From assembly GCA_051646055.1 (NCBI GenBank), contig JBOFCM010000110.1, positions 1 to 64,000 of the forward strand: 64,000 bases of DNA, read 5' to 3'. The notes under the pieces were generated by a model that worked only from the letters and a program-made list of their open reading frames with translations, made no database searches and was not told where the DNA came from. Positions 8,787 through 16,109 of this stretch are shown here, in pieces. How positions within the stretch are numbered: the stretch's first letter is position 1; every line of letters starts with the position of its first letter. Source of the stretch: JAGNZR01 sp051646055 (lineage in GTDB: Bacteria > Fusobacteriota > Fusobacteriia > Fusobacteriales > Fusobacteriaceae). The position numbers and the translations under genes were made by a program.

Positions 8787-9002
8787 ATGAAAAAAAATAT
8801 TCATCCAAAATACGATGTATTAACAGTTGACTGTACTTGTGGAAACAGATTTGAGACAAGATCAACTATGGCTGCGAAAAATGCTGAGCTTAAGATAGCT
8901 GTGTGTGCTAACTGCCACCCATTCTATACTGGTAAAGCTAAGTTTATCGATGCTGCTGGAAGAGTTGACAGATTCAACAAAAGATACAACAAAGGTAACT
9001 AA
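8787..9002 (+). CDS. rpmE: 50S ribosomal protein L31, zinc-binding type
   Basis: L31 is a small 50S protein at the inter-subunit bridge. The 71-residue protein MKKNIHPKYDVLTVDCTCGN... has the two cysteine pairs of the zinc (C+) type, at residues 16/18 and 40/43, and the conserved CHPFYTGK motif. The frame is open back to 8760, but the family N-terminus and the GGTGAC stretch place the start at ATG 8787. A strong terminator follows. Confidence 0.97.
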   Translation: MKKNIHPKYDVLTVDCTCGNRFETRSTMAAKNAELKIAVCANCHPFYTGKAKFIDAAGRVDRFNKRYNKGN

Positions 9003-9008
9003 TAAAAA

Positions 9009-9030
9009 AGGGGCGCTAGCCTCTTTTTTT
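9009..9030 (+). terminator. Intrinsic terminator after rpmE
   Basis: A 6-bp GC-rich stem (AGGGGC / GCCTCT, one G-T pair) with a GCTA loop is followed by a run of Ts ending at 9030. Confidence 0.8.
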
Positions 9031-9069
9031 GCAAACAACACAAAATCAAAATACATTTAGGAGGCAAGA

Positions 9070-9696
9070 ATGGCAGTAATCGAAGTGAATCACCCGCTTA
9101 TTCAGCATAAGTTGACAATTTTAAGGGATAAGAAAACTGATACGAAGACATTTAGAGAGAATCTTAATGAGATAGCAAAGCTAATGACTTATGAGGCTAC
9201 AAAGAATATCAAAGTGGAAGAGATAACGGTAGAAACACCTTTAATGGAAACAAAGGGGTATGCACTTCAGGATAAAGCTGTTGGAATAGTTCCTATATTG
9301 AGAGCCGGATTAGGAATGGTTGAGGGTATCCTTGATCTTGTACCGACTGCTAAAGTAGGACATGTTGGAGTTTATAGAAATGAAGAGACTCTAGAGCCAG
9401 TTTACTATTACTGCAAATTACCTCAAGATATCGCAGAAAGAAAGGTTATACTTCTTGACCCTATGCTTGCTACAGGAGGATCGGCAGTTTATGCTATAGA
9501 TTACCTGAAGGAACACAATGTAAAGGACATTATATTTATGTGTCTAGTTGCAGCACCAGAGGGAATAGCTAAAATACTTCAGAAGCACCCTGATGTAGAT
9601 ATATATACAGCTAAAATAGATCAAGGATTAGACCAAAATGGTTATATCTATCCAGGTCTAGGGGATTGTGGAGATAGAATATTCGGAACAAAATAA
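9070..9696 (+). CDS. upp: Uracil phosphoribosyltransferase
   Basis: Upp salvages uracil with PRPP to UMP. The 208-residue length matches the family. Visible signatures are the N-terminal EVNHPLIQHKLTILRDKKTDTKTFREN, the flexible-loop VPILRAGLGMVEG, the PRPP-binding LLDPMLATGGSAVYAID, and the C-terminal uracil-binding YPGLGDCGDRIFGTK. An AGGAGGC ribosome site precedes the ATG by 5 nt. It stands alone between two intrinsic terminators. Confidence 0.98.
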   Translation: MAVIEVNHPLIQHKLTILRDKKTDTKTFRENLNEIAKLMTYEATKNIKVEEITVETPLMETKGYALQDKAVGIVPILRAGLGMVEGILDLVPTAKVGHVGVYRNEETLEPVYYYCKLPQDIAERKVILLDPMLATGGSAVYAIDYLKEHNVKDIIFMCLVAAPEGIAKILQKHPDVDIYTAKIDQGLDQNGYIYPGLGDCGDRIFGTK

Positions 9697-9728
9697 TTTT
9701 GTATTATTTTATATTTATAAAAGATATA

Positions 9729-9774
9729 GAGAACCTGGAAACCTTTAAATTTTTCCAGGTTCTTGTTTTTTTTT
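9729..9774 (+). terminator. Intrinsic terminator after upp
   Basis: An 11-bp stem (GAACCTGGAAA at 9731-9741 pairing with TTTCCAGGTTC) is followed by a long T-run. Confidence 0.9.
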
Positions 9775-9790
9775 AATTATCTAGTATAAT
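9763..9790 (+). promoter_or_regulatory. Probable promoter for the NUDIX-rfaE2-tsa operon
   Basis: TTGTTT (9763-9768), a 16-bp spacer and a perfect TATAAT (9785-9790) lie just before the NUDIX gene. The -35 falls within the T-run of the upp terminator. Confidence 0.55.
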
Positions 9791-9805
9791 TAAGAGGGTG
9801 ATTTT

Positions 9806-10450
9806 ATGGTAAATTTTAAAGATTTAAAAGATAGAATAGGTTTTCATGAAAAATTTATAGGACGGGAAAAATATTTTAACTCTGCAGTTATAGTTTTGTT
9901 GGTAGAAGATAGGGAGGAACAGTACCTTCTTTTTCAAAAAAGAGCTCAAGGGATACGGCAGGGTGGAGAGATCTCTTTTCCTGGAGGAAAAATTGATAAA
10001 GTTGACAGTAACTCTCTGGAGACAGCCCTTAGAGAGTGCTATGAGGAGATAGGTCTGCCAGAAGATAAAATAAATGTTCTGGGAAAACTGGGAACTCATC
10101 TTATTCCTAGCGGAATTTTGGTAGAAGCTTACCTTGGAAAAATAGATGTAAGCTCACTAGGTGATTTGAAATTGAATAAACAAGAGGTTGAAAGATGTTT
10201 TTTAGTACCAGTAAAATTTTTTCTTGATAATCAGCCACGGATAGAAAAACTTCAGGTAGAAACCCTGCCATATTATGAGGAGGATGGAAAAAGATATATA
10301 TTTCCTTACGAAGAACTGAATCTCCCAGAAAGATATCGTTCTCCCTGGAAAAGCCAGCCAAGAGAAGTCTATTTTTATCACTATGACGGAGAGTTAATAT
10401 GGGGGATAACGGCAGATATAGTTTTTGAATTTTTAAAATACTTAAAATAG
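9806..10450 (+). CDS. NUDIX hydrolase, CoA pyrophosphatase-like
   Basis: The 214-residue protein has a complete NUDIX box: GGKID... followed by ALRECYEEIGL, which supplies the REXXEEXG metal-binding core around residues 72-90. The upstream QGGEISFPGGK segment resembles the UPF0035/CoA-diphosphatase signature of NudL-type enzymes, which hydrolyse CoA to phosphopantetheine and 3',5'-ADP. The C-terminal half is less conserved. The start ATG follows GAGGGTG. It is 30 bp upstream of rfaE2 and probably heads an operon. Substrate is inferred. Confidence 0.87.
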   Translation: MVNFKDLKDRIGFHEKFIGREKYFNSAVIVLLVEDREEQYLLFQKRAQGIRQGGEISFPGGKIDKVDSNSLETALRECYEEIGLPEDKINVLGKLGTHLIPSGILVEAYLGKIDVSSLGDLKLNKQEVERCFLVPVKFFLDNQPRIEKLQVETLPYYEEDGKRYIFPYEELNLPERYRSPWKSQPREVYFYHYDGELIWGITADIVFEFLKYLK

Positions 10451-10480
10451 ATATGATACAAAATAATTTGTGGAGGAAAA

Positions 10481-10948
10481 ATGACTTTAAGTAAAGAAGT
10501 TGCAGCTAAGGTGATAGAAGAATTAAAAAATAGTGGAAAAAAAGTTGTTTTCACAAACGGATGCTTTGATATACTCCATGTGGGACATCTCAGATATATG
10601 AACGAAGCGAAAAAACAGGGTGATTTTCTTGTGGTAGGAGTGAATTCTGATGCTTCAGTAAAAAGATTGAAAGGGGAATCACGACCAATCAACAACGAAA
10701 TTGACAGAGCAGAGATGCTTTCTGGCTTAAAATCTGTAGATATTACAGTTATATTTGAAGAGGATACACCAATAGAACTTATAGATGCTTTGAAACCGAG
10801 TATTCATGTTAAGGGAGGAGATTATCGTAAAGAGGATCTTCCTGAAACTCCTATTGTAGAAAAACATGGAGGAGAAGTCAGAATACTTAATTTTGTAGAG
10901 GGGAAATCAACAACAAATATAGTGAATAAAATTCAGTGTAAAAATTAA
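10481..10948 (+). CDS. rfaE2: D-glycero-beta-D-manno-heptose 1-phosphate adenylyltransferase
   Basis: This is the cytidylyltransferase-fold half of the HldE activity (RfaE domain II). It makes ADP-heptose for the LPS inner core. The 155 residues carry VVFTNGCFDILHVGHLRYMNEAKK with the HVGH nucleotide-binding motif, VGVNSDASVKRLKGESRPIN and the C-terminal GKSTTNIV. The kinase domain I is not fused, so it must be encoded elsewhere. With lptD downstream, it confirms a heptose-containing LPS and hence a Gram-negative envelope. Confidence 0.94.
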   Translation: MTLSKEVAAKVIEELKNSGKKVVFTNGCFDILHVGHLRYMNEAKKQGDFLVVGVNSDASVKRLKGESRPINNEIDRAEMLSGLKSVDITVIFEEDTPIELIDALKPSIHVKGGDYRKEDLPETPIVEKHGGEVRILNFVEGKSTTNIVNKIQCKN

Positions 10949-10958
10949 TGGGGGAGAC

Positions 10959-11423
10959 ATGGAGAGAGTATTAACATTTGAAGAAATGAACAGATTAGCT
11001 TCTAAATTGGGAGAGATTGTAGAAGAGAATACAGTTATAGCTCTTATAGGGGATTTGGGAACAGGTAAAACAACTTTTGTTCAAACTTTTGCCAAAGCTT
11101 TAGGGGTAAAAGAAAATCTAAAAAGTCCTACATTCAATTACTATCTTGAATATCGTAGCGGGAGAATGCCCCTGTTTCATTTTGATGTATACAGACTGTC
11201 AGAAGCGGAAGAGGTCTATGAAGTTGGATATGAAGATTGCATAAATGGCGATGGAGTTGTCTTAATAGAGTGGGCAGATATAATAAAATCTGAGCTTCCG
11301 AAAGAATATATAGAGATAAAAATCTGGTACGATGACGAAGAGAGCAGAAAAGTATCTATAAAATATGTGGGGAATGAAAAAAAAGAAAAGGAGTTAATGG
11401 AAAATGTTGGTTTTAGCAATTGA
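10959..11423 (+). CDS. tsaE: tRNA threonylcarbamoyladenosine synthesis ATPase TsaE
   Basis: TsaE is the ATPase partner of TsaB-TsaD in forming t6A37 of ANN-decoding tRNAs. The 154-residue protein has Walker A GDLGTGKTTF (about residues 31-40), the SPTFNYYLEY and HFDVYRL segments, and the VLIEWAD motif. The gene overlaps tsaB by 20 bp in a different frame, which suggests coupled translation of two subunits of the same complex. The C-terminal tail after about 140 is short and charged. Confidence 0.95.
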   Translation: MERVLTFEEMNRLASKLGEIVEENTVIALIGDLGTGKTTFVQTFAKALGVKENLKSPTFNYYLEYRSGRMPLFHFDVYRLSEAEEVYEVGYEDCINGDGVVLIEWADIIKSELPKEYIEIKIWYDDEESRKVSIKYVGNEKKEKELMENVGFSN

Positions 11424-12099
11424 TACATCTACAAAAATAGGTTCAGTAGCACTTTATGAGAAGGGTAGAGGATTATTAGGAGAGATAACATTAAATAGCG
11501 GAAATAATCATTCGGAAAATATAATGGATTCTATAGATCAACTTTTCAAACTTACAGGAAAAAAAACAGAAGAGATAGATAGAGTTGCTGTGAGTACAGG
11601 ACCAGGTTCTTTTACAGGAATAAGAATTGGAGTTGCAGTAGCAAAGGGATTGGCCTATTCTTTAGGATGTGAGATAGTTGGAATAAATGAATTGGATATG
11701 ATAGCTAACTTGGCAGGAGATTTCCAAGGAGAAATTATTTCTCTTATAGATGCAAGAAAAGAGAGAACATATTTTGCAGGATATAGAAAAGAGGATGGAG
11801 TGTTCATCAGAAAAACTGAATACAGAGATGGAGAGTTGATTGACCTTTTAAGAAATTACAAAGGAAAGGAGACACTGTTTTTGGGAGATGGAGCCCTGAA
11901 CTACAAAAGTCTCATAACTTCCACAATGGGAGAATCGGCAAAATTTTATCCAGATGTAATGTCTCTTCCTAGAGCATCAGTTTTAGCATCTTTGGCATCG
12001 GAGAAAAATCCTGACAATCTTATGGGGTTAGAACCTTATTATGTAAATAAATCTCAGGCTGAAAGAGAAAAAGAGGCAAGAGAGAAAGGTTCTGTTTAA
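11404..12099 (+). CDS. tsaB: tRNA threonylcarbamoyladenosine synthesis protein TsaB
   Basis: TsaB is the inactive ASKHA paralogue that dimerises with TsaD in t6A synthesis. The 231-residue protein opens with MLVLAIDTSTKIGSVAL, and has the diagnostic VSTGPGSFTGIRIGVAVAKGLAYSL and a DARKERTYFA segment; C-terminal sequence LEPYYVNKSQAEREK is also typical. Its ATG lies inside the 3' end of tsaE, and a GGAG within AAAAGGAGTTAATGG serves as ribosome site. Confidence 0.96.
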   Translation: MLVLAIDTSTKIGSVALYEKGRGLLGEITLNSGNNHSENIMDSIDQLFKLTGKKTEEIDRVAVSTGPGSFTGIRIGVAVAKGLAYSLGCEIVGINELDMIANLAGDFQGEIISLIDARKERTYFAGYRKEDGVFIRKTEYRDGELIDLLRNYKGKETLFLGDGALNYKSLITSTMGESAKFYPDVMSLPRASVLASLASEKNPDNLMGLEPYYVNKSQAEREKEAREKGSV

Positions 12100-12171
12100 A
12101 GGAAACAAGTTTTTTTATTTGAATAGAGAATCAGGATGTTTAGAAATATTAGAAACAAAAGGAGAAAAATT

Positions 12172-12486
12172 ATGGGAAAAATAAATAATTTAAATCTTGA
12201 TAATTTTGAAGCTGAAGTTATAAAATCTCAGGAATTGGTAGTAGTTGATTTTTGGGCAGAGTGGTGTGGACCATGTAAGATGTTGGGACCTATTTTGGAA
12301 GAGATAGTTTCTGAAACAGAGTATAAAATATGCAAAGTGGATGTGGATAGAAATTCAGAACTGTCATCGCAATATAAAATAAGAAGTATCCCTACTATCT
12401 TAATATTTAAAAATGGAGAAAAGATAGATCAACTGGTTGGGTTCAAACCTAAGGATGAGTTGTTACAGATACTTTCTCAATATTAA
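12172..12486 (+). CDS. trxA: Thioredoxin
   Basis: A 104-residue thioredoxin with active-site WCGPCK (Cys32/Cys35), the buried Asp in VVVDFWAEW, and cis-Pro in RSIPTILIFKNG. It is a general cytoplasmic protein disulfide reductase. The frame is open to 12136, but ATG 12172 with AAAGGAG upstream gives the standard N-terminus. It lies 72 bp after tsaB and directly before lptD. Its position next to a disulfide-free LptD is probably coincidental. Confidence 0.95.
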   Translation: MGKINNLNLDNFEAEVIKSQELVVVDFWAEWCGPCKMLGPILEEIVSETEYKICKVDVDRNSELSSQYKIRSIPTILIFKNGEKIDQLVGFKPKDELLQILSQY

Positions 12487-12501
12487 GAGTTGGGGGAGAA
12501 A

Positions 12502-15500
12502 ATGGATAAAAAAAAGATTTTTTTAATTGCAGCTCTGATGCTACTTTCCATAAAAGCGGTATCAGAAAATAGTGTAGAGATAGACCTGAATAGTGATACT
12601 CTAAAATCTACCGAGGGCTTAGATGTAAACTATGGAGATATGAAATTAAAGGTTTTGGATATAAAAAGAGACAAAGATAAAAATATGCTCTATATGAACA
12701 AACCTTTTACTACAAAAGTTTATAACCCAGCGGGAAGAGTGAGATTAGACGCGGAAAACGGGGAGATAGACACAGCTGGAAAAAATGGAAAATTCCAGCA
12801 AGTATATGGATATCTAGAGGTTGGAAATTTTACAGGTGCAGAATATCCCAATGATAAAATATACTATGGAGGAGAAACCCTAGATTACAAAAATGGAGAT
12901 ATTTATCTAACTGACGGATGGTTTACAACAGATCCTGCTGTGAGTAAAACCAAAAATCCTTCAGATGCAGGTTTTAATCTGCTGTCTAAGTCTATTCTTA
13001 TCCAACCTGAAAAACAGGTAACCTTTGAAAAAATAGATTTTTATAAGAGAGGGAAAGATTATCTGCCTTTCTATTTTCCATGGTATAGATTAAATATAAG
13101 ACCTGAATCGACCGTGCCATTATTCCCTATGTGGGGAGATCAGGAAGATTATGGTTGGACTACTTCCTGGGGATTCCTTTACGGTGATAAAGATAGCAAA
13201 TATCGTGGAGGTTTTGCTCCAAAGTTTGGAGACCGTATGGGCTGGTTAGTTGGAAGATGGGAAAATTGGTATAAATTTGATAAGATAGGGGAATCTAAAT
13301 TAAATATAGACGATTGGCTTATCCATAAAAAAAATAAAGAAGATTACAGGGACAATAGATATAGTTTTAATTTTCTTCATAATTATACGGGAGAATATGG
13401 AAATTTCCAAATGGACCTTATTAATTCAACAGCTAATATGGTTCCGTCCTTAGATGATATAATAAAAGATTATAATGGAAATGATGCCTGGTCACCTTTA
13501 GGTATAAAAGAGATAGATAAAGATGAAGTTATGAGATTTTACTCTTTAGATACCTCGCTGAAAGGATTGGGGAGGAACAAAGATATAAGTTTCGATGCTC
13601 AAGTGAAACAGGTAAGTGATAGAGATATCTATGATGTTATGGTATTTGATTATGTTGATGATGATTCTACGGAGGATTATGATCTGTTCTCTAAATTAGC
13701 CCTTTATAAGGACAATGAGAGGTATAAAATAGGTGGCTATTATAACGAACTGAAAGATATGAATCCTGGAAGCTCATCTTCTGATGACAGATCTAGGGAT
13801 GAAAGCTATGGTTTCTTAGTTCAAGATAAGGAAAATAAACTTGAACTTAAATATGATAAATCTACAAGGGATAAATTCAGACCGATAACTTTTATAGAAT
13901 CTGAATCTGATCTTAAACCTTGGGTATTCAATGTAAATAATAGCCTTGTTGGAAGATTAGGAGATTATACTCTTTCAACTATCCCGGAATATACAAAATA
14001 TGACTCTGAAAACAGAAGCATTAAAGCTGGAGAATATGAGTTTTTAGAAAATTCATATTATATAGCGGGATATAGGGATGATTTTAAAGAAAATGAACTG
14101 GCAATTATATATGATCCTTTCAGAAGAGGGGTAAGAAATAATAAAAGAGACAGAGAGTGGAATAGATATGAAAATATAGCCTATGAAAAATCAAGAGAAC
14201 AGAGAGGATATGTCCAAATATATAATGAAGATTATGCTCTAAACCTAGGTGGAGGAAAATCTAAAGAGACAATCTGGGACAGAGACGGATACTACAATTA
14301 TGAAAACTTCCTTATGGGGGAAGCATACGACAAATATAAATTGAACTCAGAGTTTATAGATTTCAGCTTAGAGAAAAAATATTTCCAACTTGGAAATCTA
14401 GGAGAGTTTAGATTTTTGGGAGGGCTTCGTTATGATAAGTACACCTCTGCCAGTCTAAATGATTACAAATACTCAGATGGAAATGATGATTCACTGAGAC
14501 TGAACGGAGAGGTAAGTCACAGAAAAGATCTTTATACTCAAGAAGATAAAGTTGTTACAAATACATTGGATTATTCTTATCAGGGATACAAAAATGAGGA
14601 TATAAGGCTTACTCACAGAGAAAATTATCACAAGATAAATGACAGACTGGAATTTGATTTGGGAGATAAAACTGGAGAATATAAACTTAATTATTCAGTT
14701 GTAGACAGAGCCAGTACAGGAGAGAAAAAAAATCAGATTTTTGGAAATTCGATTGCCCTTAATCTCTCAGAAAAACAATCTTTAAATTTATTCTATGATA
14801 CAAATGAGAGATATACTGAAAAAAATACAGTGAGAGAAAACAAGAAAGACCTCACTTATGAAAATTATGGATTCAACTACAGAATAGACAGGCATAATTT
14901 CAGTTACAAGAAAAATATTTTAGAGTCAGAGATATGGAAAATAAAAAATACAGATGATTCATATGAAGAGATTGAAACTGACAGATTCGGTTATGCTTAC
15001 AATTTCAAAAGAGGAGATAGACTATCTCTGAGTTATACAGAGGGATCAGATTTTAGAGAAAATTTAAAAGAGCAATTGAGAGAGATAGATATAAAAAAGA
15101 AACTTTACGGAATAAGTTTTTTAGACTATGGAACAAGGTATGAAAATAATTATTCTGCAAGTTTTGGAAGAAATGAATATCTCAATACAAATCAAAATAC
15201 TAAAACTTATAGTTTTGGTTATAGCTTCTTGGATAAACAGATGGATAGAGATTTTCTAGAAGAGTATGCTATGAGAGAGTATGATAAGGACAGAGAAGAG
15301 TTGACCTCTAAGGACTTAGATGAGATAGCATCACTTATGAGAACAAGAGCTCAAAAAATATCTCAAGGGGGAAGTACAAAGTTTAATCTTGTAAGTCCTT
15401 GGAAACGTCCGGTGGCTTTTTCAGGAGATTATAAGAGAAGATTTAGTATAAATACAGCCTTAGAAAAAAATGAGGAAAAGGACAAAATAGAAGATTTAAC

Positions 15501-15957
15501 AGTAAGTTTAGGTTATTCTCAACGTAGAATAGGTATAGGATATACGTATAGCGAAGAATTGGTATTTATAGGAGGGAAAGACAGTAAAGACAGGGAGCAT
15601 CTATTATCTTTAAATATGAAAATAGGGAAACCCAGTGAAAGTTACAGATTGACAACCTATGCCAAATTCGAGGACGAATGGTTTAAAAATAACAATAAAT
15701 TGGAAGGAGCTCTAGGTGTAGAATTAGGAAAAGAATTCGGATACTATGAGTGGTCTATTGGATTTATGAGAGAGTATGATTATGGAACCAGAGATAATGA
15801 GTGGAGAGCTGCATTGCAATTTACTCTTCTTACATTCCCAGACAAGCCTATATTTGGATTGGGAGCTAAGAGAAGCTCTGGAGTTGATTCTAAAATAACT
15901 CCAGAAACATACCTGTTTGATGGGATAAAGGCTTCTGATGTGGATCTTGATGATTAG
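12502..15957 (+). CDS. lptD: LptD-family LPS-assembly outer-membrane protein, very large
   Basis: This 1151-residue protein has a signal peptide (MDKKKIFLIAALMLLSIKAVS), an N-terminal OstA/LptA-like beta-jellyroll (about 25-180, with NPAGRVRLDAENGEID and YGGETLDYKNGDIYL) and a long Tyr/Asp/Lys-rich beta-barrel ending in AALQFTLLTFPDKPIFG. The segment around YLPFYFPWYRLNIRPES...LFPMWG matches the lipid-entry region of LptD. I see no cysteine in the mature protein, so it cannot form the inter-domain disulfides known from E. coli. The start is ATG 12502 behind GGGGGAG; the TTG at 12490 lies before that site. The ribosome site is complementary to the candidate sRNA at 31305-31406. Confidence 0.88.
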   Translation: MDKKKIFLIAALMLLSIKAVSENSVEIDLNSDTLKSTEGLDVNYGDMKLKVLDIKRDKDKNMLYMNKPFTTKVYNPAGRVRLDAENGEIDTAGKNGKFQQVYGYLEVGNFTGAEYPNDKIYYGGETLDYKNGDIYLTDGWFTTDPAVSKTKNPSDAGFNLLSKSILIQPEKQVTFEKIDFYKRGKDYLPFYFPWYRLNIRPESTVPLFPMWGDQEDYGWTTSWGFLYGDKDSKYRGGFAPKFGDRMGWLVGRWENWYKFDKIGESKLNIDDWLIHKKNKEDYRDNRYSFNFLHNYTGEYGNFQMDLINSTANMVPSLDDIIKDYNGNDAWSPLGIKEIDKDEVMRFYSLDTSLKGLGRNKDISFDAQVKQVSDRDIYDVMVFDYVDDDSTEDYDLFSKLALYKDNERYKIGGYYNELKDMNPGSSSSDDRSRDESYGFLVQDKENKLELKYDKSTRDKFRPITFIESESDLKPWVFNVNNSLVGRLGDYTLSTIPEYTKYDSENRSIKAGEYEFLENSYYIAGYRDDFKENELAIIYDPFRRGVRNNKRDREWNRYENIAYEKSREQRGYVQIYNEDYALNLGGGKSKETIWDRDGYYNYENFLMGEAYDKYKLNSEFIDFSLEKKYFQLGNLGEFRFLGGLRYDKYTSASLNDYKYSDGNDDSLRLNGEVSHRKDLYTQEDKVVTNTLDYSYQGYKNEDIRLTHRENYHKINDRLEFDLGDKTGEYKLNYSVVDRASTGEKKNQIFGNSIALNLSEKQSLNLFYDTNERYTEKNTVRENKKDLTYENYGFNYRIDRHNFSYKKNILESEIWKIKNTDDSYEEIETDRFGYAYNFKRGDRLSLSYTEGSDFRENLKEQLREIDIKKKLYGISFLDYGTRYENNYSASFGRNEYLNTNQNTKTYSFGYSFLDKQMDRDFLEEYAMREYDKDREELTSKDLDEIASLMRTRAQKISQGGSTKFNLVSPWKRPVAFSGDYKRRFSINTALEKNEEKDKIEDLTVSLGYSQRRIGIGYTYSEELVFIGGKDSKDREHLLSLNMKIGKPSESYRLTTYAKFEDEWFKNNNKLEGALGVELGKEFGYYEWSIGFMREYDYGTRDNEWRAALQFTLLTFPDKPIFGLGAKRSSGVDSKITPETYLFDGIKASDVDLDD

Positions 15958-15967
15958 CTCTAGACAT

Positions 15968-15997
15968 TTGAGTTAAAAAGTAGTAAAATATTACAAT
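15968..15997 (+). promoter_or_regulatory. Probable promoter for thrS leader
   Basis: TTGAGT (15968-15973), an 18-bp spacer and TACAAT (15992-15997) lie downstream of the lptD stop and upstream of the hairpin at 16017. A transcript from here would contain that hairpin in its leader. Confidence 0.5.
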
Positions 15998-16016
15998 AAA
16001 TCTAAGAGAAAACTGG

Positions 16017-16057
16017 GGTAATAGTTGAATTTTTTAAGATTTAGCTATTACCTTTTT
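16017..16057 (+). terminator. Intrinsic terminator, possible thrS attenuator
   Basis: An 8-bp stem (GGTAATAG at 16017-16024 with CTATTACC at 16045-16052) closes a 20-nt AT-rich loop and is followed by TTTTT. It can end lptD transcription. Because a promoter-like sequence lies between lptD and the hairpin, it may also act as an attenuator in the thrS leader. No T-box consensus is present. Confidence 0.75.
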
Positions 16058-16109
16058 AATTTTCAATTTAGGTTACAAATAAAAAAATAAGAAGTAAAAG
16101 GGGGAAATT

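Noticed and set aside
10381..10695. 104-codon minus frame near rfaE2
   Set aside because: It is antisense to the end of the NUDIX gene and the start of rfaE2, with no independent support.
15958..16109. T-box riboswitch upstream of thrS
   Set aside because: The leader is too short, and no T-box consensus or specifier loop is visible; only a simple terminator hairpin is present.
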